Shown here: piece after piece, positions 1 through 8,978 of the stretch
Position numbering within the stretch: position 1 is the first letter of the stretch
How the letters are laid out: every line of letters starts with the position of its first letter
Source of the DNA: Bog-756 sp963777665
GTDB lineage: Bacteria > Actinomycetota > Acidimicrobiia > Acidimicrobiales > RAAP-2
DNA: 64,000 nt
Assembly: GCA_963777665.1 (NCBI GenBank)
Contig: CAVZRJ010000018.1
Coordinates: 1-64,000, forward strand
Direction: 5' to 3'
Notes under the pieces: model-generated
The model's input: only the letters and a program-made list of their open reading frames with translations
The model's database searches: none
What the model was told of the DNA's origin: nothing
Program-made: the position numbers and the translations under genes

Positions 1-48
1 GGCGAGGAAGCTCGTGGACTTTCGATCACAGAGAGCACGGAGGTTCAC

Positions 49-366
49 ATGATTCTCGTCGTTGTCAAACACCAGGTGCGGTCCAAATACGCGGATGAGT
101 GGCCGTCGTTGGTCGAGGAGTTCACGACGTCGACACGAGCAGAACCGGGCAACATCTCCTTCGATTGGTATCGCAGTCCCGAAGACCCAAATGTGTGGGT
201 ACTGGTGGAGGTGTTCCGTGACGCCGAAGCAGGGGAGGCCCATGTTCAGTCGGCCCACTTCAAGGCGGCAACGGAGCAGCTGCCCCACCTTCTCGCCGCC
301 ATCCCGGAGATCATCCACGTCGACGCACCCGGAGACGGTTGGTCTCGCGTGAGCGAAGGCTCCTGA
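49..366 (+). CDS. ABM-family (YgiN-like) putative quinol monooxygenase
   Basis: A 105-residue protein with the compact dimeric alpha-beta barrel layout of antibiotic biosynthesis monooxygenases. It starts MILVVVKHQV, has the central segment ISFDWYRSPEDPNVWVLVEV, and then the helix with AHVQSAHFK. Family members oxygenate or degrade small aromatic or quinol substrates without a cofactor, and many are uncharacterised. The ATG follows a good GGAGG site six bases upstream. It lies at the window edge, convergent with the amidohydrolase, so the operon it belongs to is not visible. Function beyond the fold is inferred. A second, broken ABM gene lies at 20580-20865. Confidence 0.8.
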   Translation: MILVVVKHQVRSKYADEWPSLVEEFTTSTRAEPGNISFDWYRSPEDPNVWVLVEVFRDAEAGEAHVQSAHFKAATEQLPHLLAAIPEIIHVDAPGDGWSRVSEGS

Positions 367-470
367 CCATGGCGGAGGGTGTCTACGGACCTCAGGACGG
401 CGTGCGCTGCGAAGGTCCGGAGTGAAGACGATGGAGAGCGCCAGGGGCGTGCCTTCGGGCGCTGTTGCGG

Positions 471-1716
471 TCAGGCGGCTACGGGGGCCTCGAAACCCAG
501 GAGCCCACCCAATGTTCCGCCGAGTATGGCGGCCCGTTCCTCTGCCGGAACGCCGGCGAACTGCGTCGCGATGAGCTCCCGGCTGCCGCGGAACGTCCCT
601 TCGGCGTGCGGATAGTCGTTGCCCCACACGATGGTCGACACCCCTGTGATGTGCCGGCAGGCGAGGGCCACCGGATCGTCCTGGAACTGGACGTGGAACT
701 GCCGCTTCACGTACTCGCTCGGCATCAGCGGGTACAGCCACTTCTCGTTCAGGCGGAACAGCTGAGCCATGTTGGCCTGGTCATTGGGCGGGCGACTGTC
801 GTCCCACGTCCCGATCCACCAGTCGGGATCCTGGCCGATGCCGGTGATCCAGCACTTGTCCATGGCGCCGACCAACGACGCCAGCCAGTGGGCGTTGAAC
901 TCGATCAGCGAGAAGTGGAGGTCGGGGTAGCGCTCGGCGACGCCGCCGCCGATCAGCTCGGAGATCAGCTTCCCGGGGACGAGCCCGGCGTAGACCGCCT
1001 GGGTCACCATGCGCTTCGACGCCGTCGCCTCGGTCATCGGCCTGTTCACCTGCGCCGCCGACTCCATGACCACCTTGAGCGTCGTGGAGGCCGGATCGTT
1101 GACCTTGACACCGCCAGTCTGGGTGTGGAAGAAGACCTGCACGCCGTTGGACTGCGCCGCTGCCCAGATCGGGTCGAAGTCCCGTGAGTAGTAGGGCTTG
1201 GGCGGCGTCGCCGGCAGGAGGATGGCGCGGAACCCGGCCGCGGCGACGCGCTCGATCTGGACCACAGCGTCGTCGACGTCGGTGATCGGGAATGGGAGCC
1301 GTCGGAGCCAGACGCGAGAAGTACGACGCGAACCGCTCGATTACGTAGTCGGTGTAGACCCGGGCGTGGGCCATCGAGAGCTCGTGGTCGTCGGAGTACA
1401 GCCCGAACAGCGACAGGTTCGGGTGCAACACCTGGGCGTCGACCCCGTCGAGGGCCATGTCCTCGAGGATCATGTCCGGATCACCCTCCGGCATCCGCCC
1501 ACGGGTCTGGCGGTACCGGGAGATCGTCCAGCCCTCGAACCCGGGCGTGTGCAGCCGACGGAAGACCCTGGCGCCGCCCTCGACAAGGGGCTCGACCTCG
1601 AAGTCCTCTTCCCACACGGCCCGGTCGCGCAAGTGCTTCGGGAGGCGGGTACGGAAGAGGTCGGTGGGCTCGAGGAGGTGCCCGTCGCCCGAGACGACGA
1701 AATCCTCTTTGATCAT
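471..1716 (-). CDS. Amidohydrolase_2 (ACMSD-like) metal-dependent hydrolase, one frameshift
   Basis: TIM-barrel amidohydrolase of about 414 residues. The N-terminal metal motif is DGHLLEP (residues ~11-17), a histidine lies in FFHTQTGG, and the C-terminal acid is in VWGNDYPHAEG. Family members decarboxylate or hydrolyse ring-cleavage products (ACMSD, LigW and relatives). The reading frame breaks at about 1288, in a GGG run (plus strand): the upstream half ends RLAPTAPIP and the downstream half resumes ITDVDDAVVQIER. Removing one base restores a full-length protein. The gene is divergent from the Rieske gene at 1812, and both share the palindrome at 1745-1766. Related amidohydrolases lie at 27234 and 59042. 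Whether the frameshift is real or an assembly indel cannot be told here. Confidence 0.85.
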
Positions 1717-1744
1717 GGTGCGCCCTCCCTCTCCGCCAGGCGGA

Positions 1745-1766
1745 TTGTACCGACCGGTTAGTATAC
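1745..1766. promoter_or_regulatory. Palindromic operator candidate, copy 1
   Basis: A 22-base stretch identical to 6884-6905. Its centre follows the palindrome TACnnACCGGTnnGTA (1748-1763), a shape common for TetR-family operators. It sits between the divergent amidohydrolase (start 1716) and Rieske gene (start 1812), so it could control both. The regulator is unknown. The nearest candidate is the TetR at 8340-8939. Confidence 0.6.
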
Positions 1767-1811
1767 GCTTCCCGCGAAAGGACGCGCTCCGACAGGGGAA
1801 GGAGGGTCGCT

Positions 1812-3187
1812 GTGGCGATCGTGGACCAGAAGCGGTCGGCGCTGCCGGTGCCCTACGCGATGGATCCGTCGCTCCCGGACCGGGTTCCCAAGGAGCGCTA
1901 CTTCGACCCGGACTTCTACAGGTTGGAGGTCGATCGGCTGTGGTCGAGGGTCTGGCAGATGGCGTGCCGGCTCGAGGAGATCCCGCGACCCCACGACTTC
2001 GTCGAGTACGAGATCCTCGACCAGTCCGTCGTCGTGGTCAGAATCGACGACATGGGGGTGCGGGCGTTCGAGAACGCCTGCCGCCACCGGGGTGTCAGGT
2101 TCGTCCAGGGTCGAGGGAGGTGCGAGAGCGGGTTCACCTGCCCGTTCCACGGATGGTGCTATGGCCTCGACGGCGCGAACACCGGCATCCCGCGGCGCAG
2201 GTCGTTCGCCCCGCACAACGTCGAGCGGAGCGACGTCGACCTCGTTCCGGTGCGCTGCGAGGTGTGGGGTGGGTGCGCGTGGATCAACTTTGACAACGAC
2301 GCACCGCCCGTACGCGAGTGCATGGAGCCCGCCGCCACCATCCTCGACGCGTGGAAGGTCGAATCGCTGCGGGCCGAGAAGTGGTACGCAGCCCGACTCC
2401 CGGTGAATTGGAAGCTTGCGATCGAGGCGTTCGTCGAGATGTACCACGTGGTGGTGACGCATCCCCAGCTCGACATCCCCGGCATGCGCTACTCGCTGCG
2501 CCCGGGCGCTCCGTTCGAGCCGCATGCCTTCATCGATGCGGAGATCGAATACCTCCGAGCGATGAGCGATGGCATGGACGGGATGGTCCACACGAACGAC
2601 GTCCGCGTGGCGGAGGGCCTGCGCAGGCATGGAGCTGCCCGCCGACCCGGAGCTCGCGATCTCGGTCTGGAACCGCGCCCTCAACGATGCTGTGATGCGC
2701 TGGCACCGAGAGCGGGGCGCAGACATCCCCGACATCAACGAACTCGACGAGCACGGGTTCAACGACACGTTCTATCAGTGCTTCCCGCACTACTTCGTGT
2801 TGCCGATGTACAGCAGCGCCTCCTCCTACCGGTTCCGACCGTTGGGGCCGGAGGAGACCCTGATGGAGATCTGGTCGCTGGCGCGCTTCCCCGAGGGAGA
2901 GGAGCCGACGACACCTGCGCCACCCGAAGTCTGGGAGTGTGACGACCCACGATGGCCGCCGATCCCGGCGCAGGACTTCTCGAACATCCCGAGACAGCAG
3001 AAGGGCCTCCACGCGAACGGGCTTCAAGTACATGCGCCTGAACGAGCGGCTCGAGGGGCACGTCTCCAACCTCGAGCGGACGGTCGACGGCTTCCTCGCC
3101 GGCCTGCCCTATGAGCGGCTGCTCCCGGCCTTGCACGTGGTCAACGTGGCGCCGTTCGACAAGCCGGTCCTCGACCTCGGCTTCTGA
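1812..3187 (+). CDS. Rieske non-haem iron oxygenase, alpha subunit, two frameshifts
   Basis: About 457 residues once two one-base insertions (near 2625 and 3022) are discounted. The N-terminal Rieske [2Fe-2S] centre is clear: CRHRG near residue 82, followed by CPFHGWCYGL. The catalytic domain has the facial-triad region EMYHVVVTHPQ. The C-terminus ends in DKPVLDLGF. Such enzymes hydroxylate rings or alkyl groups using electrons from a ferredoxin reductase, and a candidate reductase lies at 29417-30470. Start GTG 1812 follows GGGGAAGGAGG. Protein similarity continues smoothly across both breaks (VAEGLR to GMELPADP, and HANG to FKYMRLNE), which suggests sequencing indels or very recent damage. 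The first and last codons of this gene recur, joined, at 6938-7024. Confidence 0.87.
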
Positions 3188-3204
3188 GCGCGAAGACGCC
3201 GGCC

Positions 3205-4152
3205 GTGCAGGAGCAGAAGGTGTTGTTCGTCGGCGGGCAAGGGCCGGTGAGCGCGCCAGCGCTGCGGTTGCTCACCCCCGACAACGACGTGTTCGTCGTG
3301 GCTCGCTTCTCGAAGCCCGGGGCGAAGGAACGGCTGGAGTCGAGCGGCGTCACGTGCATCCGGCAGGACCTGTTCGAGCCGTTCGACGATCTGCCCGACG
3401 ACTTCGACTACGTGTTCCACAGCGCGCTGCCCTTGACCCGGAATGCGACGGGCCGAATCGACGTCCCGTCGAGGGATCGATGGCCGAACTCGTTCGACGC
3501 GTACGCCGACGCAACGGGACGGTTGATGGAGCACTGCCGATCGGCAAAGGGCTTCCTCTTCGCCTCCACCATCTCGGTGTACGACCCTCCTGGTGGCGAC
3601 ACGCCGGTCCCCGAATCCCATCCGTTCGGGATCCACACCACGAGCGCTTACTCGTTCACCAAAGTGGCCAACGAAGCGGTCGTCAGCTATCTGTCGCGCA
3701 GCCTCGACATCCCGGCGACGATCATCCGCGTAGGTGGTGCGTCAGGCGTGGACGGCGGCCCGATGCGGGACCGTCTCGACCGCATCGTCCAGGGGAGGCC
3801 GGTCCGACTCCATCCTGACACGCCCACGTCTACGCGACCGATCTTCGAACCGGATTGCGCCCGACTGGGCGTGGCCGCGCTCGAAGCGGGCCGTGTGCCT
3901 CCTCTCGTCGTGAACTGGTGCGGAGACGACGTCGTCACCGTCGAGGAGTCCTGCACGTACATGGGCGAGCTGATCGGCAAGGAGCCGAGCTTCGAGTACT
4001 CGAACGCGGCATGGTGCTCACTGGTGGCCGACACAACCTTCCGGCACGAGGTGCTCGGACCAATGCGAGATCACCTGGCGCGAGGGTTGCCGCATGCTCG
4101 TCGCGCAGTGTTACCCGGAGATCGTCAAGTAGCAACCGACAAAGGAGCGTAA
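3205..4152 (+). CDS. NAD-dependent epimerase/dehydratase family protein
   Basis: Extended short-chain dehydrogenase fold. The N-terminal strand and glycine-rich turn is VLFVGGQGPVSAPAL (residues 6-20), the active-site serine segment is FASTISVYDP, and the Tyr-Lys pair lies in AYSFTKVANEAVV (YxxxK variant YSFTK). These match atypical NAD-binding sugar or steroid dehydrogenase relatives. The start is GTG at 3205, 17 bases after the Rieske stop, so it is probably co-transcribed. From about residue 290 the sequence looks out of frame (LARGLPHARRAVLPG). Another frame gives MLVAQCYPEIVK with a stop at 4130-4132, a more natural C-terminus, so a one-base indel near 4080 is likely. The substrate is unknown. 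Confidence 0.75.
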   Translation: MQEQKVLFVGGQGPVSAPALRLLTPDNDVFVVARFSKPGAKERLESSGVTCIRQDLFEPFDDLPDDFDYVFHSALPLTRNATGRIDVPSRDRWPNSFDAYADATGRLMEHCRSAKGFLFASTISVYDPPGGDTPVPESHPFGIHTTSAYSFTKVANEAVVSYLSRSLDIPATIIRVGGASGVDGGPMRDRLDRIVQGRPVRLHPDTPTSTRPIFEPDCARLGVAALEAGRVPPLVVNWCGDDVVTVEESCTYMGELIGKEPSFEYSNAAWCSLVADTTFRHEVLGPMRDHLARGLPHARRAVLPGDRQVATDKGA

Positions 4153-4156
4153 AGCC

Positions 4157-5215
4157 GTGACAAAGCTGTGGAAGCAACGCCCGCCTGGCTCGACCTGGGG
4201 CGATTGGGGCGACGACGACGAACTCGGCCGGATCAATCTGCTCACCCCCGAGAAGGTCCTCCAGGGGGTGCGGGAGGTGGAGGTCGGAATCACCTTCTGT
4301 CTCAGCCTGCCGCTCGACTATCCGGGTGGCTCGGCCCTGAACCAGCGGCGCTTCCCTCCGGTCCTCGCGCCGACCGAGGACATGGAAGGCAACCGAGACA
4401 CCTTCTACAACGTCCATCAGAGCCAGATGAAGGAGTGGGGGCGCCCCAAGTACGTCGACGTGTGGAACGACGACGTGGTGACGCTCTTCCTCCAGTACTC
4501 GACACAGTGGGACTCCTTGGCCCACGCCGGCGCCGAGTTCGACGCCGACGGTGACGGGATCGAGGAGGCCGTCTACTACAACGGGTACCGAGCCGGGGTC
4601 GACCTGGTCGGACCGAAGGCGGACGCGGCCGGGGACGGCGGTAAGCACCTGTGCTTCGCGCACCATCTCGGATTGGAGCACATGGCCTTCCACGGCGTCC
4701 AGGGCCGCGGGGTCCTCATCGACCTGGCGCACCACCTGGGCCATGATTGGCGCGGCGTCGATCGGAAGACGCTCGAGGAGATCATCGCGGCCGACGACAT
4801 CGTCATCGAGCCCGGCGACATGGTCCTGCTCCACACCGGTTTCGCCACCAAGATCCTCGAATGGGACCGCAACCCCGATCCCAAGCAGCTCTTCACGACG
4901 TGCCCGTACCTCGACGCCCGCGACGAGTCTCTGCTGCAGTGGATCACCGAGTCGCAGATCGCCGCGCTGATAGCGGACAACTACGCGGTCGAGGGGCTGG
5001 TCGGGAGGGACCGCGACGAGAGCCGGCATTCGCTCCTCCCGATCCACCACCTCTGCCTCTTCAAGCTCGGCGTGCCGCTCGGAGAGCTGTGGTACCTGCA
5101 CGAGTTGGCGACGTGGCTGCGCGAGAACCAGCGCAGTCGGTTCCTCCTTACCGCTCCTCCGTTGCGGCTGCCTGGCGTGGTGGGCTCACCGGCGACGCCG
5201 ATCGCGACAGTCTGA
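4157..5215 (+). CDS. Cyclase-family (kynurenine formamidase-like) hydrolase
   Basis: 352 residues, the long actinobacterial branch of the cyclase family (PF04199). The conserved blocks are STQWDSLAHAGAEFDADGDG (residues ~114-133), GRGVLIDLAHH, IEPGDMVLLHTGF and the C-terminal SRHSLLPIHHLCLFKLGVPL. Characterised relatives are metal-dependent hydrolases of amides, lactones or ring ketones. This branch has no firmly assigned substrate. The GTG start follows AAAGGAG closely. It is the last gene of the Rieske-epimerase-cyclase run. Its 3' end overlaps the convergent BVMO gene by 68 bases, so the last ~22 residues are coding on both strands unless the true stop is displaced by an indel. Confidence 0.8.
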   Translation: MTKLWKQRPPGSTWGDWGDDDELGRINLLTPEKVLQGVREVEVGITFCLSLPLDYPGGSALNQRRFPPVLAPTEDMEGNRDTFYNVHQSQMKEWGRPKYVDVWNDDVVTLFLQYSTQWDSLAHAGAEFDADGDGIEEAVYYNGYRAGVDLVGPKADAAGDGGKHLCFAHHLGLEHMAFHGVQGRGVLIDLAHHLGHDWRGVDRKTLEEIIAADDIVIEPGDMVLLHTGFATKILEWDRNPDPKQLFTTCPYLDARDESLLQWITESQIAALIADNYAVEGLVGRDRDESRHSLLPIHHLCLFKLGVPLGELWYLHELATWLRENQRSRFLLTAPPLRLPGVVGSPATPIATV

Positions 5216-6815
5216 ACGCCTTGTAGTCCGTTTCGCGGACCCTGGCGATCTCCTTGAAGAGCTTCGGCCGTCCGCCTGAGTTCAGGAGGAACCGGCGCGG
5301 CTTCCCGGGGATGTTGGTGCCGAAGTAGTAGCTCTTCTCCGTGAACGAGGAGAAAGCCACGTTGCGTTCGATCATCTCGCACCACCGCTCCTCGGCTTCC
5401 AGCGTCACCTCGATCACGTCGTAGCCATGGTCGCGGGCGTAGACAAGGGTCTCGGTGACGCAGTCGACCTGGTCGCCGTTGTACCGCGGGTTGTTGCCGG
5501 CTGCAGCGTGGGGCCCACCGGGAAAGAAGAGATTCGGGAAGTTGGTGGTCTGCACGCCGAGGAACGTGGTCGGGCCATCAGCCCAGTGGTCGGTGAGCGC
5601 GAGACCGTGCCGGCCGCGGATCCCCATGCGCATGAGCGCGCCCGTGCCGAAGTCGAAGCCGGTCGCCCAGATGACGATGTCGAAGGATCGTTCGCCCTCG
5701 GCCGTCTCGATCCCGCCCTCGGTCATGCGCACGATCGGCGTCCGCTCGAGATCGACGAGCGAGACGTTCGGGTGGTTGAACGCCTCGTAGTACCCGGTCA
5801 CGAAGGGAGGCCGCTTCTCGCCGAAGCGGTGGTCCTTCGGGACGAGCATCTCCGCCGTCACGGGATCCTCGACGATGTCCCGGATCTTCCGGGCGATGAA
5901 CGCACACCATTCGGCGTTGGCGGCCTCGTTGAACAGGAGGTCGGTGTAATTGCTGATGAGCTTCATGAAACCAGGGCTGTTCCACATCTCTTCGAAGAAC
6001 GCGAGCCGCTGCTCCTCTGAGTCGTCGAAGGTCGCACGATCGTGCGCGGGATGGAGGAAGCCTGCCGGTGAGGTGTTGAGGATCTCACGCATCGCCTCGA
6101 AGCCGGCCCGCAGCTCCACCTGCTCGCCAGGCGTAATCGGCGCGTTGTTGAGCGGCGTACACCAGTTGGGGGTGCGCTGGTACACCGTCAGCGACCCGAC
6201 CTCGGCGACGATGGCAGGGACCACCTGCACCCCGCTGGATCCCGTGCCGATGACCGCAACGTGTTTGCCGGCGACGTCGACCGGCGTCTCCGGCCAGAGG
6301 CCCGTGTGCAACGAGACGCCCCGGAAGTCCGGTCGTCCGGGTACGTCCGGGAAGTACGGCACCGAGAGGACGCCGGTCGCGGCGATCAGGAACCGCGTCC
6401 TGAACACAGAGCCGTCCCCGGCCGCCACCGTCCAAGTGCCGGTCGCCTCGTCGAACCCGGCCGAGGTGACCCTGGTGCCGAATCGCATGTGCCGCCGAAG
6501 GTCGAACCGGTCGACCACGTGGTTGAGGTACTGCTCGGTCTCGGGCTGTTCGGCGAACTGCTCCTGCCACTCCCACTCGTCGAAGAGCTCCTTCGAGAAC
6601 AGGTAGGCGTAGGTGTAGCTCTCCGAGTCGAACCGGGCCCCGGGATAGCGGTTCCAGTACCACGTCCCACCCACACCGCCCCCAGCCTCGACCAGCATGG
6701 CGGAGAAGCCCGACTCGAGAGCGCGGTACAACTGCAGGATGCCGGTGATGCCGGCACCCACGACCAGCACGTCGACATCGGTGGCAGGCAGTGCGGGTTC
6801 GGAACGAGTGGTCAT
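5148..6815 (-). CDS. Type I Baeyer-Villiger / flavin-containing monooxygenase
   Basis: 555 residues with all class hallmarks. There is an FAD Rossmann turn VVGAGITG near residue 20, the segment GGTWYWNRYPGARFDSES, the BVMO fingerprint FRGVSLHTGLWP around residue 175 (consensus FxGxxxHTxxWP), and a second NADPH Rossmann turn VIGTGSSGVQ. It inserts oxygen next to a ketone to give an ester or lactone. In this setting it would act on a cyclic ketone made by the neighbouring oxygenases and dehydrogenases, and the cyclase-family enzyme could open the product (inference). It is divergent from the SnoaL/TauD pair, with the palindrome 6884-6905 between them. Confidence 0.93.
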   Translation of the reverse strand: MTTRSEPALPATDVDVLVVGAGITGILQLYRALESGFSAMLVEAGGGVGGTWYWNRYPGARFDSESYTYAYLFSKELFDEWEWQEQFAEQPETEQYLNHVVDRFDLRRHMRFGTRVTSAGFDEATGTWTVAAGDGSVFRTRFLIAATGVLSVPYFPDVPGRPDFRGVSLHTGLWPETPVDVAGKHVAVIGTGSSGVQVVPAIVAEVGSLTVYQRTPNWCTPLNNAPITPGEQVELRAGFEAMREILNTSPAGFLHPAHDRATFDDSEEQRLAFFEEMWNSPGFMKLISNYTDLLFNEAANAEWCAFIARKIRDIVEDPVTAEMLVPKDHRFGEKRPPFVTGYYEAFNHPNVSLVDLERTPIVRMTEGGIETAEGERSFDIVIWATGFDFGTGALMRMGIRGRHGLALTDHWADGPTTFLGVQTTNFPNLFFPGGPHAAAGNNPRYNGDQVDCVTETLVYARDHGYDVIEVTLEAEERWCEMIERNVAFSSFTEKSYYFGTNIPGKPRRFLLNSGGRPKLFKEIARVRETDYKAFRLSRSASPVSPPRQAAATEER

Positions 6816-6883
6816 TGAGCCGCGAATCGTGAGGTCACCGGGTCATCCGCGGCATCCGATCGTCGGATGCGCCGATCTGGATT

Positions 6884-6905
6884 TTGTACCGACCGGTTAG
6901 TATAC
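6884..6905. promoter_or_regulatory. Palindromic operator candidate, copy 2
   Basis: Identical over 22 bases to 1745-1766 (core TACnnACCGGTnnGTA at 6887-6902). Again it lies in a divergent promoter region: BVMO leftwards (start 6815) and the mini-ORF/SnoaL/TauD run rightwards. Two perfect copies in equivalent places point to one regulator for both halves of module 1. Confidence 0.6.
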
Positions 6906-6937
6906 TCTCGCCAGTCGGCAAGGGGAGAACGGGCCAC

Positions 6938-7024
6938 ATGGCGATCCTGGATCAGAAGTGGTCGGCACTGCACTCGATCAACGTCAACCCGCTCGAGCGA
7001 CCGATCGTCGACCTCGGATTCTGA
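6938..7024 (+). pseudogene. Mini-ORF: head and tail of a Rieske oxygenase gene joined in frame
   Basis: A 28-codon open frame. It begins MAILDQKWSAL, close to the start of the Rieske protein at 1812 (MAIVDQKRSAL), and ends INVNPLERPIVDLGF, close to its end (VNVAPFDKPVLDLGF). The upstream region also matches: the 22-base operator copy, then a purine-rich ribosome-binding site (AAGGGGAGAA) and the same spacing of about 30 bases from operator to start. The simplest reading is a second Rieske gene that lost about 430 internal codons by an in-frame deletion while keeping its promoter, start and stop. It is not long enough to be an oxygenase. It could now act as a translated leader for the SnoaL gene, which begins 6 bases downstream. 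Confidence 0.7.
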
Positions 7025-7030
7025 ACCCAC

Positions 7031-7447
7031 ATGCCGATGCCCGAGCAGAGTCCCCAGACGACCTATGCAGATGTGGTCGCGGGCACCCGCGCCACCATGG
7101 CCGCGTATGCCCAGGCCCTGGACGACGGTCGGACCGACGACATCGTCGCGACTTTCTGCCCCGACGGCGTCTGTGAGATCCCGGGACTCGGCACCCACGA
7201 AGGCCATGACGCCCTCCGTCTGGCCTTCGCCAAGTGGAAGCCGGCGCGGCCCCAATGCCATCTCGTCGTCAACACCCTCGTCGGTGACTGGAGCGACGAC
7301 GAGGCCCACGCGTCCAGCGATGTGATCTTCCTCCTGAAGAGCGAGGCCGGCTGGGCGATCCAGCTCGTCGGCCGGTACCACGACGTCCTGCACCACGCCG
7401 ACGGCAGGTGGCGCTTCCACCGTCGGACGGCGGAGTTCGTGACATAA
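7031..7447 (+). CDS. SnoaL-like (NTF2-fold) protein
   Basis: 138 residues of the NTF2/SnoaL cone fold. An N-terminal helix (YADVVAGTRATMAAYAQALD) is followed by DIVATFCPDGVCEIPGLGTHEGHDALR, and the core strands end in GRYHDVLHHADGRWRFHRR. Family members isomerise, hydrate or cyclise polyketide and steroid-like ligands, or are ring-hydroxylating dioxygenase small-subunit relatives. It follows the Rieske remnant by 6 bases and precedes TauD by 24, so one transcript is likely. The beta-subunit-like fold next to a deleted Rieske gene is suggestive, but the substrate is unknown. Confidence 0.8.
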   Translation: MPMPEQSPQTTYADVVAGTRATMAAYAQALDDGRTDDIVATFCPDGVCEIPGLGTHEGHDALRLAFAKWKPARPQCHLVVNTLVGDWSDDEAHASSDVIFLLKSEAGWAIQLVGRYHDVLHHADGRWRFHRRTAEFVT

Positions 7448-7471
7448 CATGCCGACGAAGGGAGAGCACCG

Positions 7472-8302
7472 ATGCCTGTCATCACGACCGAGAAGCTGAC
7501 GCCGACCGTGGGTGCCCTCGTGGAGGGGATCGACCGCGAGCAGCTCCTCGACGACGAGACCGTGCCCGGATGGACGCTCGAGGCACTCGAGGCCAACGGC
7601 GCCCTCGTCTTCCGCGGGCTCTCTCTCGACGACGAGGCCCAGGTGGCCTTCAGCCGCAAGCTCGGCGCCGTGGAGAAGCTCGGACAGGGCGAGCACCCCG
7701 AGATCTTCCTGGTCACGCTCGACCCGAAGAAGAACCGGGCGGCCGCGTATCTCAAGGGCACCTTCGACTGGCACATCGACGGCTGCACCGACGACATCCC
7801 GATCATGGCCACGATGCTCAGCGCCCACGATGTGGCCGACTCGGGTGGCGAGACGGAGTTCGCGAGCTCCTACCAGGCCTACGAAGACCTTTCCGACCAG
7901 GAGAAGGCGCGGCTCGGGTCGGTCCGTGTGGTCCACACCATCGAGGCGTCCCAGCGCCTGCACAACCCCGACCCGACCCCGGAGGAGATCGAGCTCTGGC
8001 GCATGCGGCCGGCCAAGGAGCATCCCCTCGTCTGGACCCACCGGACCGGTCGCAAGTCGCTCGTGCTCGGCGCCACCACCGACCACGTCGTCGGCATGTC
8101 CGACGCGGACGGCCGGGCCCTGCTCGACGACCTCCTCGCCCGGGCGACCACCCCGGAGCGCGTCTACCACCACGAATGGCAGGTCGGCGACGTGGTCATC
8201 TGGGACAACCGCGGTGTGTTGCACCGGGCACTGCCCTACGACCCGACCTCGCCCCGGGACATGCACCGTACGACGTTCACAGGCGACGAGCCCATCCAGT
8301 GA
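7472..8302 (+). CDS. TauD/TfdA-family 2-oxoglutarate-dependent dioxygenase
   Basis: 276 residues, the usual length. The iron motif HxD is in FDWHIDGCTDD near residue 97. The distal histidine and 2-oxoglutarate arginine are in DNRGVLHRALPYDP and PRDMHRTTFTGDEP at the C-terminus. It hydroxylates a substrate, often a sulfonate, aryloxyacid or carboxylate, while decarboxylating 2-oxoglutarate. The ATG start follows GGGAGAG. It lies downstream of the shared operator 6884-6905, so it is probably co-regulated with the BVMO and the Rieske gene. The actual substrate is not evident. Confidence 0.88.
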   Translation: MPVITTEKLTPTVGALVEGIDREQLLDDETVPGWTLEALEANGALVFRGLSLDDEAQVAFSRKLGAVEKLGQGEHPEIFLVTLDPKKNRAAAYLKGTFDWHIDGCTDDIPIMATMLSAHDVADSGGETEFASSYQAYEDLSDQEKARLGSVRVVHTIEASQRLHNPDPTPEEIELWRMRPAKEHPLVWTHRTGRKSLVLGATTDHVVGMSDADGRALLDDLLARATTPERVYHHEWQVGDVVIWDNRGVLHRALPYDPTSPRDMHRTTFTGDEPIQ

Positions 8303-8339
8303 GTGGGCGCGGGTGCCGCTGACCTGCGGCGCCCGTCGA

Positions 8340-8939
8340 CTACACGAGCGGACGGCGATCACCCTCGAGACCCCGGATGAAGCGCTCGACGAATGCCACC
8401 GTCTCCTCGTGCCCGTAGGTCACCCCGAGGGTCTCCAGCTCGATGACCAGCACCCGCGAGATGCTCGACAGGAGGACCGTGCACACGATCGCCGGATACT
8501 CGTCGGGGTCGACCCCGTAGCGCTCGAGCAGACGCTCGAACCCCTGCAGCTGTTCGAGGCGGAAGCGCTCGGCTGAGCGCGCGATCTCAGCCCGGATGGC
8601 CTTGCGGTGGTTCGCCACCGCGATGAACTCCATGGTCAGGGCCGTTCCCCTCGGGTCGCGGCTGTAGTCCCAGAGCGCCCAGAGGGGCTGGGCCGACTCC
8701 AGCGCTCGAGCTTGGCGTTCGAGGCCCTGCCCGGCACGTGTGCGGAACAGCGCCAGGAACAGGTCGTCCATCGTTCGGAAGTAGTAGTGGACGAGCGCCG
8801 GCTTCACGCCGGCCATGGCTGCGACCCGCCTCGAGGTGACCGCGGCATAGCCTTCCTCGACCATGAGCCTCTCGGCTGCGTCGACCAGCATCGCACGGGT
8901 CTTCGAGGTCTCGGTGCCGATCCGGCGGGTAGCGCTCAT
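8340..8939 (-). CDS. TetR/AcrR-family transcriptional regulator
   Basis: 199 residues. The N-terminal helix-turn-helix is typical: TRAMLVDAAERLMVEEGYAA, then TSRRVAAMAGVKPALVHYYF (residues ~35-54), with an all-helical ligand domain after it. It is the last gene of the leftward P450-SDR-TetR run, with about 40 bases between SDR stop and TetR start, so it is probably autoregulated from the promoter upstream of the P450 where the 24-base palindrome 11045-11068 lies. It is also the closest candidate to bind the paired sites at 1745 and 6884. The ligand is unknown, probably a pathway intermediate. Confidence 0.88.
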   Translation of the reverse strand: MSATRRIGTETSKTRAMLVDAAERLMVEEGYAAVTSRRVAAMAGVKPALVHYYFRTMDDLFLALFRTRAGQGLERQARALESAQPLWALWDYSRDPRGTALTMEFIAVANHRKAIRAEIARSAERFRLEQLQGFERLLERYGVDPDEYPAIVCTVLLSSISRVLVIELETLGVTYGHEETVAFVERFIRGLEGDRRPLV

Positions 8940-8978
8940 TCGATCATGCCCGCACCGGGAGCCCGCGGTCAGAGGTGG

